In this document: one piece after another, positions 45,059 to 57,771 of the stretch
How positions within the stretch are numbered: position 1 is the stretch's first letter
How the letters are laid out: each line of letters begins with the position of its first letter
Origin: Oidiodendron maius Zn
Taxonomy: Eukaryota; Ascomycota; Leotiomycetes; Myxotrichaceae
Assembly (NCBI GenBank): GCA_000827325.1
Contig: KN832872.1
Coordinates: forward strand, 124,001-188,000
Length of the DNA: 64,000 nucleotides
Direction: 5' to 3'
Position numbers and translations under genes: made by a program
The notes under the pieces: generated by a model
What the model saw: the letters and a program-made list of their open reading frames with translations, nothing else
The model's database searches: none
Told to the model about the DNA's origin: nothing

Positions 45059-46301
45059 TTATTGACCTTTCCTGTCCAATCGGCCCAGCATGCTCCTGTC
45101 GATCTCAGTCTCGGGTCGTCGTTCCATTATGCTTCCCAGTGACATGGGATCTGATCGGCCACTCTCACCAGGGCTAGTTCTCGGCGGAGGGGTTCTTGAC
45201 ATTGACGGCAATCCAGATCCGGCCTGACCAGGCGGCTGCAAGTTTGAGTGAGAGGACGTAGAAGAATTGGGCGAGTAGTTGGGCGTCGCATGTCCACCAT
45301 TTGTAGGGGTTACTGGGGGCAGACGGAGATCATCTTCAACGGCCTGTCGACGACTTGATGCGCTATCGGAACGGACATAGTTCGGTTGGCCAGGCACAGG
45401 TGGCGGAAGAATCGAGGGGTGTGGATCCTGCTGGGGGCGCTTCCGCGAATCTTGTCCTGCTGCCTGCGAGCGGTCCTCAGAAAAGGAACTGTAAGAGCCA
45501 GTCGGGGAAGGCTGTGTGTAGTCCGTGTAAGGAGAGCTGGTTGCTGGTTGAGCAGGTAGAGAGCCAAGTGGCTGGCCATGGGCGCCAAACAGCTGGGTCC
45601 CTTGAGGGAATACGTTCGGTCGAGGCCTACCATCTGGCCCGAATCCCATATTCCGCATATTTGGGTACACGGCGTGAGCTGGGACAAATGCCTGCGCTTG
45701 GGACGATACGGGAGTGAAGATACACTCTTGTTGGAAGCGCTGGCAATTTGAGCAACGTCCCTCAGGATTTTGGTCGAAGCCCGAGCAACGAATCTACCTT
45801 AGAATCAACAAACGAACGTAAAATTAAAGCTTTGCATGAAATTCCACGCTGGCAGACTGTAAACACTCCCAACAGAAGCGTCGCTTAATTTGCAGGTCAG
45901 GATTGGGAGTGTCTTGTGCTTACCTTGCGTCGCCTGCAGTATCTGCATGCTATTGCAGTTCTCTGCCTGGGAGCTGACTGACTGAAGGCCATGTGTTGTG
46001 GGGGAGGCGCGCCTCTTCCGTACTCCTGGGGATAGGCTCTTTCGTCTCTGTAAGGTCCCGGAGGCGGACGGTAGGGATCCTGCGGATAGGCGCGGGGATC
46101 TTGCTGGTAGCCATTTGGAGGCTGGCCATACTGAGGATCATAGGGCGATATCGACGGAAGGGTTATGCTGCTGCCTGTGGAGGGCATGCGCTGATGAAAT
46201 GCCCTGACGCGATCATCTTCTTCGCCTGGTGGAGGAGGATACTGCGACTCTGGTTGGTCGCGCAGCGGTGGATAACCACCACTGTGGTCATGATATGACA
46301 T
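45059..46301 (-). CDS. Zn2Cys6 transcription factor with Pro/Gln-rich flanks
   Basis: Two exons, 45924-46301 and 45059-45793, with a 130-nt intron, giving 370 residues. Residues 1-110 are rich in Pro, Tyr, Gln and Gly. The zinc cluster spans about 119-150: CRYCRRRKIRCSGF then CSNCQRFQQEC, with spacing C-x2-C-x6-C-x10-C-x2-C-x6-C. The intron interrupts it after RRRK, at the donor gtaagc; the acceptor must be the one at 45794, giving IRCSGF in frame. SSQAQAFVPAHAVYP just after the cluster is conserved in a fungal regulator group whose target I cannot name. The C-terminal part is Ser/Pro-rich, with no fungal-specific MHD domain. The start at 46301 is the first ATG. The desert upstream suggests complex control. 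Confidence 0.85.
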
Positions 46302-48467
46302 GTTTGAGTGATGGATCGCCACGGTGAAGGCGGTAACGATTGAATGGGGGAAAAGGTTCGCCTTGCGGAGTGCAAATTCGACTGAGGTGGGGGTCGCCGA
46401 TGGAATGACCGTCGGACGAGTTCGAATCTGCCGGTAGCGCCTGGACAGGAGACTGCTCGAAATAGGATATCTGTGAAAGTTGCACGTCTGCCAGAGGTCT
46501 GAGTGACTCGATGACCGTGCAGGCGATTCCTAGACTCTTTCGTGGGGTAGGAGGGGTCTCAGTCGACTTTCGAGATGCAGGAGCGCACAAGGAGCGATTC
46601 GCCACCAGAGTGTTCTTGCACTGGTGGACTAGTTCTCGATTACTGTTCGGCGTAGTGCACGAATTTCGTCTGTCAAAGCCGACTTAATCTTGCCCAGCGT
46701 TTTCACAGTCAATGCGTAACGTTGGAGAAGGTGAAAGGAACGCAGCCCAGCTGGAGAATAGTGTGCAGAGAGCCACAAGGATCTTTACGAGGATTGAGAG
46801 AAAAGACTTGACATGCGGCGCAGGGTGGCCTAAATGGTAGTAAATCTCGCACGCAGCCGGGAACGGACCGGCCTTTTTTAGGAGGAAATGGCGGGAAGTG
46901 GGAGTCTCGTTTTCCAGCTGACTGGTTGTTCGCTCGTGGGTACAGTCCTGGGCCCGGCGATACCTGTGCCTAGTCTCCCTCCAAGGGCCGTGTCGTGCGT
47001 GCCCGACCCTCCCGACTTGCGTAGGGTCAAGGTTTAAGGTCTGGAGAAGGGAGGTCCTCTGTGGGCACTCTCCTGCTGACAACCTGCTCTTGGCCGGTTC
47101 TCTTTACGGCAGGAAATTGCAGTGAACGACAAGGACCAGGATCCTTGGGCGACGGATGATCTACTCGAAATTGTCAGAACACGCTCTGCAACCCCTCACT
47201 TCCGGTCACCACACAGCCCTCTGGAGTCTGCTTCTGGTGTGTCTACGTACCGGACAGCGTGTGGCACCTAAAACCTTGGGTCCCCTTTGCAACTGGCAAG
47301 ACGGCTTAGTGGGGCAATGGGTATCTCAAGCTCAGTGTAACGGCCCCGCACGTCTCAATATGTAGGAGGGGTAGATCAAGGGCTTCCGGTGGTGTGTCTC
47401 CAGGCAGATGCGTGCACTGCTCTCAGCCCCAGTGGAGTATTTCTCACGCACGTCCGGGTCTCCTTCTTGCTTCCACGCGCTTTCCTCTCTCGAGGAGGAT
47501 CTCGGTTGCCGGATTCCTACTTGGAAAACCGCCACGCGAAAAATGGAGCACTGCCGACGTCTAGAACGATGAGCGCGCAACCACCAGGCCTCGCCGCTCG
47601 CGCGTACTCCGCGGATGCTTTGCGTCACCGAATTGGCGCGGGGGATGATGATTCGCACTTTTTCGAGTGCGGGAAGGACGGACGGGCTGGGCGGCGAATT
47701 CCTTCGAATGGACTGGGACCGAAGCCGCGTCTAGAAGGACGGCGTCACTTTTTTTCTTCGACCCACCAAGTCCAAAAGCGGATGCGCGGCGCTGCGATGC
47801 GGTGCGAGGCGCTTCCGTGATTGCAGATAGGAAGGGGGGTTCGTATGGAGAGCGCGCGCCGGCCACGAGAGGGGGAGCGGCGGTGGATGAGGGGGAGATG
47901 CGCTCGAGGTGACAGGTTTTGATCGGATGTGGTCAGGACAGTACAGGAAGACCTAATTGAAGGAATGCAGGACCTGGGTCCAGGTCAAGGTCAGGTCCAG
48001 GTTCGGGTTCGGGCGCAGTCTGGCGGGTTTGCCCTCAGCTGGTGCGTAGCAGAGAGAGAACGAGAGAAGGAGAGGGAAGTTGGTTGGATGGCGGGTCGGG
48101 AGGGAAGTGGGTTTGCGCCGGTGGGTTCTCCTTCCAACTGGCAACTCTTCGCTCGAAACGGGGCCTCCAAGGACCACGCAGCGCAGAATCGCAAGAGAAA
48201 GCACAGTACTGGGCGGCGGCGGGGTCGGGGAGGTTGTAGGAATCGAGGTGGGAGAAGGAGGAGTGGAAGCGTGGAAGTGTGACGGTGGTGGGAAGGTTGG
48301 AACAGCCCAGGTCCCGGTGCTGGGGAGCTGGGTGTGGGTGGGCTTGGGGAGCAAGAAGTAGGCTGGGCGTCAGCGGGTGACGGTGAGAGTGGCAGTGGCA
48401 GTAGTCACAGTGGTTGCTCCGTTTTCCTATTAGATGTCGTTGTAGATGTGGCTCGAGACGTGGCTAT

Positions 48468-48520
48468 CTCGTCGTCGTCGTTTTTGTCGTTGTCGTCGCT
48501 GTCGTCGTCTTCCTCCTCTT
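48468..48520. repeat. TCG/TTG-type trinucleotide microsatellite
   Basis: A degenerate run of tcg with some ttg and tct units on the plus strand, continuing into a tcttcc run to about 48540. On the minus strand it reads as an Asp/Glu-rich frame that I regard as spurious. Confidence 0.7.
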
Positions 48521-50327
48521 CTTCTTTTGCGATTCCTCTTCTCTTCCCTTTTGGGACGTCGTTCTTCTTCTGCCCTTTTCCAACACGGCGTAAAACGTTT
48601 CTACAGAAACTCAAAACCAACCTGCTAACTCTCGTCTTCGCGCAGCGTCAGCCTCGGCCTGGCGTAACGTATCACGAGCAACGAATGGCACGGCCCCGGG
48701 GAGCAATAATGACGGGGATGCTTCTTTTTTCCCGCCGGTGCGCGACCCCCTTGCGTGAGACAGCTCCAGCTGAGCGGATGGGCTTGGGCTTGGGTGTGGT
48801 ATGAGCGGCTGGTGACGGCAAGACCAACTCTCCCCAGTGTGTGACACCGGCTCTGATCACTGACTGACGCTGCCACTGGCGCCGTAAGTAGTGAACGTAC
48901 TTCCTGACCTGCCGGCTCTCGGTTTGAGCGGGTCCCAGTCGAATTCCCTTCTACGACAGCTGCGGTTCAACAGGTGTTACCGTGCTGTCTCGTGCGGTCA
49001 GTAGATCCCGCGGGGGAGAGGGCCGGAGGGGGAGTGGTAGTTGGAAGCGCAAGCAACTCTAGCTGGAACGGAAGCCCTCGTCAGATCGAGTCCGCCGTCG
49101 TGATGGAAGCCTCTCTTTTAGTTCGGTCCTTCTTCGTCTTGTTCCTGGCCGGGTATTTAAATGCCAAACGAGCAAAGTCTGCGTGCAGAAGCCGCTGGCA
49201 GAATTCCCCCTCTCGTCTCACACGCCTCGATCCCACGCTCGAAGGGGCAAAGAGGCGGAAGGGGTGTTTGCCTCCCAGTGCGTCCGAGCAGCAGGGTCCG
49301 GCCACTCTCTGTCGATCCGCTGGGGCCTTCCGCTGACGGGCGAAAACTTGCCTTGGCCTTGGCCTTAGACGGGGGGCCGCCTTGGTCAGTCTTCAACGGT
49401 GGCAAGCAATCCGCGCGGTTCGACTCGCTCACGGCACCCGTCGGAACTGAATTCCTGGCGGCTACTCCGGATGACGAGAAGATGTCTTTGGCCAGAGGAG
49501 ACTCTGTTGCGTGGTGGTCGGGTGGAGTCGCTGCGGATCACTCTGACCTACGTCTCTTCTCGTGGGTACGGGTGGAGGGAACTCGGGAGGGACGGTGGCA
49601 GAGGGAGGGAGGATCCAGTCTGGTTTACGAGCGGGAATGACGGCGTTTGGCTGTTGTCCCAGTCCAGCATAGCTGGGCAGCTTTACACTTATAGCAATAG
49701 AGGCCGAAGTTGCGAGCAGCTCCCCATAGGGCAGAAGGGCGCAACGCATTTACGAGGCCAGGAATCTGCAATTCTGTGTCTCCATCGTCCCCCGTCCTGT
49801 TTCCCTGCCGATACAGTATCATCCACATTGCTCGCATGCAGCAAGTGCCTAGTCCTCCCAGTGCTGCTGGCGAGAACGGCGCGCACCCAGGCTGCGTTGC
49901 CCAACCCTCCCCCGTCCATGGCATGCAGCCCAACGACGTGCCATGCGCAGTACGACGATGCGGTCATGGCTGGTCCCCTCACCTCCCCATGCCGGCGCAA
50001 CCCAGGCCCGCACCGCCTTCCACCACAGGCGGGGGGGCTCGCAGAAGCGCGCTGCGGGATGCGCGCTTGTCTCTGCAAGAACGAGTGCCTCAAAAGGGCG
50101 ACCGTCGGCTCGCGCCTGCATTGATAGGAGAGGGCTCTGGCATTTGGTGGTCATCCGCCAGCAGAAGCTGGATGATGCTCCAGTACAACAGGGCGGTGCG
50201 CCGGTGCGCGTGCCTCCATGCATCGTCCTGGGCGTGTCCGAGGTTGAGTTCTGCTTCATTTCGGTGCGGCGATCGTTTGCGGGAGCGTGCTCCGTGTACA
50301 CGGAGTTGGGCCCTGCGGATATCCCGC

Positions 50328-50351
50328 CGCTCCATCGCTCCATCGCTCCAT
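50328..50351. repeat. Three tandem copies of CGCTCCAT
   Basis: Exact 8-base units at 50328-50335, 50336-50343 and 50344-50351 in the gene desert. Confidence 0.85.
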
Positions 50352-53300
50352 CTCACCAGCAGCAAACTAACGGTTTTTCTATACAGTACTAAGAACAGGC
50401 ACCATGGGGATCGCAGCCGGCCCTGGCTGCCCATTGCAAGCGGCCAGGTCCAGGGGCGGGCTCGGGTGAGGAGGCCTGGAGAGCTGGATCGGGCAAGACG
50501 GCTGCCCCCGATGCCCGTCATGAGTGCTCGCAGGCAGTGTGTGAAAGGGTAGAGGGTTACAGTGAGGAGGGCAAACCCACGCCGCATCGCGGGCCGGCAG
50601 GAGGCGGTGGCATGGCACGACCCGGCGTACAGCACAGGATCCCTCCATCCTGGTTCATGGGTCCCATTAACGAGGTTGGTGGAACGGTGGCGCTGCTAGA
50701 CGGCGAGGAAATTAAGATGTGAGACGTTCGAGTCGCAATATTGGGCTCAATCGCTTTCCCACAATCCGATCTTCTACGGATATTCCCTCTCCCGGAATCA
50801 GATCCACATGTCTCACACCCGGGCGATTCATTGCAGCGAGGTGGGAGATTCAACGCCCTGGGCTACAGTACCGCACTGGCTGTTGCTCGCCATCCTGGAG
50901 ATTATCACTCACATTTAAGCCCAAGGTGGCCGACGTGTCGTGGCCGACTGCAACCGCCAGAGGAAATTCGCCCGGACTGACCCAAACAGACGTGATGATG
51001 TGGCATCTCGCAAAAGGTGGAGAGGCCCTCCTCTCCTCCTACTCGGTCTGCCCTGAGGAACGCTCCAGATGCCAGGACAGGCCTGTTCGCGGCCTTGAAC
51101 GAAGATGCCCTTCCTGCGCCGAGTATATGAGCAGAGCAAATCACACCGTCTCCTCCTCCAACAACAGCTACTTCAGAGTACCCACGCGTGGAAGAATATG
51201 GAACAATGGACAGCGCACCCTGCATCCCATCAGCCGGTCCATCTCTCCCCTCCCACTGGAGCGGGCAGGTGTCCCCCCCCCCCCTTTTTCACCGCCAGCG
51301 CTGCTATACCCATTTCAGACGTCACAAGATCAATTGTTCATGCGCGTAGCCGCTCTGGTCCGTGTCTCTACTGCATTGATGCTCATGCATTCCCGTCCGC
51401 CATTAACGTAAGACGGGTGCGGAGCGAAGGGAGCATGCCATGTCATGCACCCTGGCGCGGCTCAGCAGCAAGGGCTCTCTGCTCCTTCGTTGGCTACTGC
51501 GAGAGGGCAGAAGACTCCGTAGGCCAGCATCCCACGCAACACCGCGCAGATCGCGCAACCAACGAAATCACTAGTTCGTTCCAGTAGCCACTCAGCTGGA
51601 CACGCATTAGCAGGCATCCCATGGCGAAAAACCCTGTAGGTCCCTCAGCTCGGGCCTGCGCAATCGGCGCAAAGAGCAAGGTTCGCCGGTTTCTTGATCG
51701 TTCGTTTTAGCCTTGTGTTTCTCGCCCAGCGGCACGAAAGGGGCGTACGCGCTCGTCCATAGGCCATCCCTTTTACCGTCACTCCAGCGCAGGGAAGTGG
51801 CCCAGGAAAGAAGGGAGCATAAACGTCCTGCAGCGGGCCGAGCAGCAAAATCGCCACGGCCACACCACTGTCCTCTCGGCCGACTAGGTAGGCAGCTTAC
51901 CCTCGCAAGAGAGTTGTGATACGTCACCTTTTCCTTTCTCGCCCATGCCGGGAGAAGACGGGAAGATCTGAGGGGAAGTATATTTAGGCACAGCTCGCAC
52001 CTGCTATTCTTATTTGGCTCTTCGCATTCCTGGGCAGAAGCGGGCATGCTTGCAACAAACTCATCTTCTTTGGGTAGGAGAATGCTGTACTGTAGAAGGT
52101 CGCGAGTGGCAGGAGTGTCGGCGGTGGAGGAGGTACTTTTCGAGCTCCGTTGAGGGCCAGGAATGGTACCTCACCGCCTCGGCAAACCACCAAACGTCGC
52201 AACAAAGGGATGGTGAACAGAGGAATGGAGGGAAGAACCCTGTGAGAGGCACAAGACGCATCTCTGTCATACCTGCCATGACCTGTCATGCTGACTGTAC
52301 ACGATACGAACGCTAGGAAGAATATGAACGGTGAGGAAGAAACGGTGTGACACGAAACCCCGCGATTTGTTTGCATGATGCAGAAATGACATGAGGGGCA
52401 AAATGCTGCGAGCACGTCGAGAACATCTCTGCTCGCAGGAGACCAAGGCACGTCGCAAACCACGACTGCGAAGACGGAGAGGAAAGTTTGATGGCGACGA
52501 ATGCATACAAGTAAGTGTAGGTGCTGTTGGCGATACTATCTCGTTCCATCATAGCTGTATAGCTGCTTGCTACAGCGCCGAAAATCTCCGAACCACCAAG
52601 TGACAGCGCAAAAGTCCCTCACAGACTGCAATAGCGCATTCCCACACCACCCTCTCTCGTCTCACGTACAGGTATGTACTGTGCAGGCTCATATAGATGG
52701 ATGCATGCGAAAGCACTTTACCCTTTTGCGCCTGAAGCGCATGGGCGCTGCTTCGCGCCGCCCTCCCCCCGCCGATAGCAAGGAAAAAAAGATGGCGGTT
52801 CCCGCTGCAGGTCGAGCTGCATGCGGAGTTGGCTGCTCGGGAGGGTTTTGGTCAGATGATGCATCGTCTCTGCAGGCGTAATGTGAGCGTGCTGCGCGTT
52901 GTCGGATCGAGACACAGGTTCAAGATCTTCTTTATGTGTTGTGTTCATCGAACATGTTGACAGAAACAATGTCTATCGATATGCTTTGTAATATTTATTC
53001 CGAATTGTCTTGTCCCGACCATTCATCTACTGATATACTACTACCACCTGTGTGCAATTAACTGACTGAATATCACATAACCGAAGCTTATATCTGCAGT
53101 CGCATCAGAAGAAGCGAACTCAAATTTACGTCCCCTTTCCATGCTAAGGTCACGCCAGCTAGACTGGGTAAAAGAATGATTCTCATCAGCGATTACTTCT
53201 CGAGATATGTCTCATACTTCCCAGAGTGCAGCCATTCTATGCTGCCTGCCTTTAGCTATGTTACGTTCCACCTCTGGCCCTAGGCTCCGAGCTTCATGCT

Positions 53301-54378
53301 ACAGAGACGTAAGTATTTGTCCCCATCTTTTTCCGTCAGCTCGAGGGATGAGGAAACGTTGCTGAAGTGGACATCGTGATGGCACGCTCCAGAATGATGT
53401 ATTTCGGGTTTCCGCCGCCCTGGCCAAAACCGCCCGGTGCCAGGACATCAAGGCATACGAGGTAAGTATTTCTAAACACTACCTACCAACTTGGAATACC
53501 TCTCCCAGCCACCGCGCGATTGTCAAGCAAGAGATGAAAGGTTGGTAGCACTACTGGTAGGTGTTAGACTTGGCATGTCTACACTGGAAATGCCTGTGAC
53601 CGTAATGAACAGATGGCGGCTTTCTTACTGACCTTCTCTAAATATGCCCTTTTTTTTCTTGGCCAAGTTTGAAAAAAAGTTGGCCCGGGGAAATTTTGTT
53701 GATTGGGTTGTCGTATGCGGCTGTCTCATTTTTAGTCGCTTCCTGTCACTTCCTAGCGTGGTTTCGAAATTGAGTTTCTTCTGTCTCTGTTGGGTAGGTG
53801 AGTCGCGTCTGAAAGAGGAGGGGGTGGTGGGGGGTGTTTCTTTTCATCTCGGCCTAGAAGTGACTCCCTGGGTTTCTGATACTCGATATTCCTCCTCCCG
53901 ATGGCTCAGATTCCGAGTCCGCACACACATCGGCTCTGCTGGACAGCGCTCTGAGACATTTCTGCGTCAGAGAATATCTAGGGAAATATAATAGATAGGT
54001 TGTTCGCTTTGTTCAGTCGAAGCAGCGAGCTCTCATTTGGCTTATACCTAATAGGCCATTGCCACTCAGATGTTTTGACCACTAGATTCCAGTTCACCAC
54101 TCTAAAGATACATGGTTCAGTTCTCTTTCAACATGCATGCGAATATATCCTTGGCCGCAGATCTACAGCTCTTCAAGAGATGGGGGGACGTTAGAGAACC
54201 TCCATAATTTGCAGCAAAATCTGCAAAGGTGATAAGCTCAAACTACCCCTCCGGCAAGCAATCCCTGTGCATACTAAACTGGATTTCTGTTCCCAACTGG
54301 CCAATAAAACAATTAGAGCATTTTAATCGCTGCGTGCTACAGGAATGTCAAAAATGAAAGTCTTTATCTAGAGAGCTC

Positions 54379-54405
54379 GAATCACGTGCTAGATGTACGT
54401 GATTC
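54379..54405. promoter_or_regulatory. Perfect inverted repeat GAATCACGT-n9-ACGTGATTC upstream of the F-box gene
   Basis: Nine-base arms at 54379-54387 and 54397-54405 with a nine-base spacer, 189 bases before the F-box start codon. Each arm carries an ACGT core, and the left one extends into CACGTG. A dimeric factor site is plausible; the sequence is seen, the role inferred. Confidence 0.5.
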
Positions 54406-54593
54406 TCGGCATCACACCTCAAAGTAAACTTACTCCATTTCTGTGCTGCCCGCGCTCCCCCACCCTCCAGGTCACGGGGTTAGCGCTATTTCCGAACTTT
54501 GAGTAATCAGCGATTTCACGGAGGCTGCTATCAACAACCTCTCTTTCCATGTACCGTAGCACGCAACGTACTTTATACATAGCTACAATAGGC

Positions 54594-56467
54594 ATGGCTA
54601 CCATTACCGCTCTTCCGCATGAAATCTTGCATGCCATCTTCAGGAGCGTAGACATTCCTGATCTTGCCTCCCTCTGCATCACATGCCGGACATTACGGCA
54701 GTTCATCTCCGATAACCATATACTCTTCAGAGATTTATATCTCCAAAGACTGGTAATCCATATGCTTGTTTTTGATTTATTTTTACTCATAAATGTCAGG
54801 ATGAACCACCACTTGCCAAAGAAGGGGGGGATCTGGATTGGGAGGAGGAACTGCATAGACTGGTCAAACTGGAGAGAATTTTAGACTATCAAAATGTTGC
54901 TGAAAAGGTAAGTAATTTTGTCAGGACATTTCGTGAATATCGTCCAGGGGAAATAGAGAAAGCTAACACCATGAAAGACACCACATATAAAGTTTGTTGA
55001 TGAAGTTGTGAAAAGTTTCACCTCGACAGCCAACGGCTGCGACTCGAAGAATGTAGCTCTTCTAACCAGACTTTTCAATGGCCGTATCAACAAGGAAGCG
55101 TTCTTTTGCCAGTCCACGCTCTGGTCTAGAGCAAAAGCCCCCCGTCGCCATTCTTATTCGACGACTTTCGAGGAGCGGCAGGCAAGTGCCCATCTTCATT
55201 GCTTATACGGCGTTCCTATCTTAGAGCCACAAAGGAGCAGCTTCTCTTATCCCTATCCGTTTGCTTGTTCTATTGTGTACGATCTGCGGAACTACACAGA
55301 TGGCAATTTTTGGGGCCCTTTCCTCGATGATGGCACCGCCGCCGTTGACTGGGAGAGATTAGAGGCTGTTATGATGGTTCTGGGATACAACTTAAAGCAG
55401 TTTACCCAGCTCACGGGAGGCATGTTCAAGCCGTTGTGGACGGTCCCCTTCAGTGGGGTAAGCCCAGATAGCTTTTTCTCCCTTCCGTTGTCCAGTACCG
55501 CCATGCCTAACCCTCCTGCCAACGCACTGGACCCGTATAACGTCACTGGAAGTTACATGCGAGTGATATGTTTTCTCGGTATGCATATATCAATCTGCAA
55601 CTACCCTTTGCTTCTTCCTTTGCGTTTCTCTTTGAACTGCCCAGCTCCTGTATTTGGGATTTTGGAGCAATTCATGCACCGTGTAGAGAATTGTATTTCT
55701 GACAATGTGGTAGATTTTCAAGAACTTTACCACTACAACTTTCCCCACAATCCCGGACCTGGTATTCCTCGCCGGCCTTTAGACACAACAGAAGCCATTC
55801 GATTCCTTGTAATGGAGCTCAATGTAGTAGATATACAGCCTCCAGGTGAAGATGACGGGCAAGAGCTTCCTGTCGTGTATTTTACTGGTTTATCAAGACT
55901 GCTAGAGGCCTCCTCAGCTCCGGGTACTAATACGAATTCAAATATTCGTGGTACTGTGAGGTTGACGAAGCAAGGCGAGGTACGATGGACTACATATTCC
56001 GTATATTTTGGGTAAGTTTCTGCCCACTATGTCAACTACAGCTTTTTGCCTTAATTTTTCGAAATTTCCAACCCGTCCACCCTCATCAGATGACTAATTT
56101 GGCCACAGTGAGGAACGTTGGAAGAGCGAAGGGATTCAAGTTGGTGGGATCCGCTCTGCACGAGGCGTGTTCGGTCACTGGTTCGATAAGTAAGTTCACT
56201 TTTCTCCTTTCTGTGTCAACAGTTTGGGCTGCTGTTCTTAACTCCTCCGTATTTAGAAACTTTAGCATTGAAGGTCCCGTCGGTCCCTCCGCCTTTTGGA
56301 AGGTCACTAATGAGATCGGTGATATGGGTAGTGGTCTTGGAGATCACATGGATGGTGAGGGAAATGATAATAGCGATGAAAGCTATGATGAAGGACAGGA
56401 TGTAGATGATGACAGCCAGGATGATGAACCATTTTTCGGTACGATAATAACTATAAGCCTTTCATAA
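54594..56467 (+). CDS. F-box protein
   Basis: Six exons, 54594-54752, 54800-54907, 54978-55578, 55714-56011, 56109-56189 and 56257-56467, giving 485 residues. The F-box is at the N-terminus (ITALPHEILHAIFRSVDIPD followed by LASLCITCRTLRQFI), so the protein should join an SCF ubiquitin ligase through Skp1. The rest belongs to a fungal F-box group, with FACSIVYDLRNYTDGNFWGP, PRRPLDTTEAIRFLVMELNV, RGTVRLTKQGEVRWTTYSVY, GEERWKSEGIQVGGIRSARG and GPVGPSAFWKVTN. The fourth exon starts at 55714 because this joins CFL to DFQELYHYNF as in relatives; a nearer acceptor at 55644 also keeps frame. The C-terminal 50 residues are very acidic. An in-frame ATG at 54549 would add 15 residues. Targets unknown. 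Confidence 0.85.
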
Positions 56468-57771
56468 ATATATATATATGTATACTGTGCAAGGTTTCTG
56501 CACAAACTTTACAATTCCTCTCGTCCTCTGCGGAGATTAAAACCATGAAGAGCAGGTCGAGTCATACTTATGTCAATAACGCATGACAATTCATGGTGTT
56601 GACAGAATCTTAACATATCAGCATTTTTGAAAGTTGGGCTGACATAGCAGCCCGGCTACACAATTAAGGCGATCCCTTGCTTGCTTATGAACTGTGAATT
56701 CTGGGAACTATTACATGCCGGGTAGGGGGGCACGGAACACCTCCGATTTGAAAATAAAAGGGAGAGAAGTACACATATTTTATTGACTTTGTGTTTGTCC
56801 GACTCTACAGTTGAACGGATGTAAACGAGGGGTGATTTACATGAAGTCGTTATCATGGCACGTCATGGCGAGGTAAATCTGAAGACTGAGAGCAGGATGA
56901 ATATTCGGAGTTCCCAAGCCCGGATGATTGGCATTTGGTGTTGACATTAATTAGCGTCCTCGACCCCAATTCATATATTAGTCAGTGTAGAGGGAGTTTT
57001 TACCCCTTTATTAAGCGAGAGTTCACGGCCTCCATGGAAGATGGCTAGAGTAAGCAGGAGCTGCCGGACATATATTTTTCGTTTCAATTATCGCGCAGCG
57101 GAAGCTTCAATTTGTCCCTTCTATCCTCTCCATAAAGGTTCATTGACATTTAAACCTACCGAGGAGAGAATGTAGAAATCACGTGATCATCATCACGGCT
57201 TTTCCTGACCATGTATTCTGCAGCTTGTAGAGCAAGAATAGGGCATCACACAGACGGAGAGAAATCATTAAAATCTCCAATGGTGGCTTTGCCTCGAGGA
57301 CTGCTCAACATGGCTCCAATACCAGCGGTGTGATGTGATCTGTGCCGCTAGACTTCTGTCGTATTGACCCCGCTCTGAGCTCCTGTATTGGTACAAGGTG
57401 GCGCCTAGAACCATGTCGTGGAGGTACAAAGAACGAGGGACAGTGGTACCTATGAACAGAGTCACAATATCCTCAGCAGATGCCAGAGCCCAACGGCGAA
57501 ACAATGTCTTTGCTGGGCAGCGGATAATGCATAATAAAACAAGCCCAGACGATGCGCTGGCTCGGAGCGGAACAACGTATAACCCCATGGCTAAAAAAAA
57601 TCGCATTCTTTTCACCAACGATCTGCACTATTCACACAAAACTAGGTGACCGTGACAACGCATAAGGCATAAAATTATGTGTATGCACATGCAGATGTAA
57701 ACAAGCAGGTGAATTCTCTTCTTCTCTCTTCCTCTCCTGTTCCTTCTCATCACATCACAAACCCTTTTCGG
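56468..57771. other. Intergenic between F-box and coiled-coil genes
   Basis: About 1.3 kb. It has an (AT)n run at 56467-56480 and a TCACGTGA palindrome at 57179-57186, 590 bases before the coiled-coil gene. The open frame at 57268-57618 (minus) is unrecognised. Confidence 0.55.

Larger units (their letters stand above)
46302..54593. other. 8.3 kb gene desert, GC-rich from about 46.7 to 52.9 kb
   Basis: No gene recognised on either strand. Many overlapping open frames appear because stop codons are rare in the GC-rich part (the longest is 49710-50552, 280 codons), but their translations are Arg/Pro/Ser/Cys-rich and lack domains or believable introns. Simple repeats occur: TCG-rich run at about 48468-48520, three copies of CGCTCCAT at 50328-50351, and a C run at about 51270-51283. 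A minus-strand frame at 46288-46605, just upstream of the Zn2Cys6 start, may be a long leader with uORFs. From 53 kb the composition returns to normal. Confidence 0.5.

Noticed and set aside
50290-50305. Perfect 16-base palindrome CTCCGTGTACACGGAG
   Set aside because: About one such palindrome is expected by chance in 64 kb, and no gene is near.
49710-50552. 280-codon open frame in the GC-rich desert
   Set aside because: Arg/Pro/Ser/Cys-rich translation, no domain, long frames on the opposite strand too; explained by few stop codons at high GC.
55579-55644. Shorter 66-nt version of the fourth F-box intron position
   Set aside because: Keeps the frame, but inserts a segment (APVFGILEQFMHRVENC) absent from the relatives I remember; the 135-nt intron joins CFL to DFQELY.
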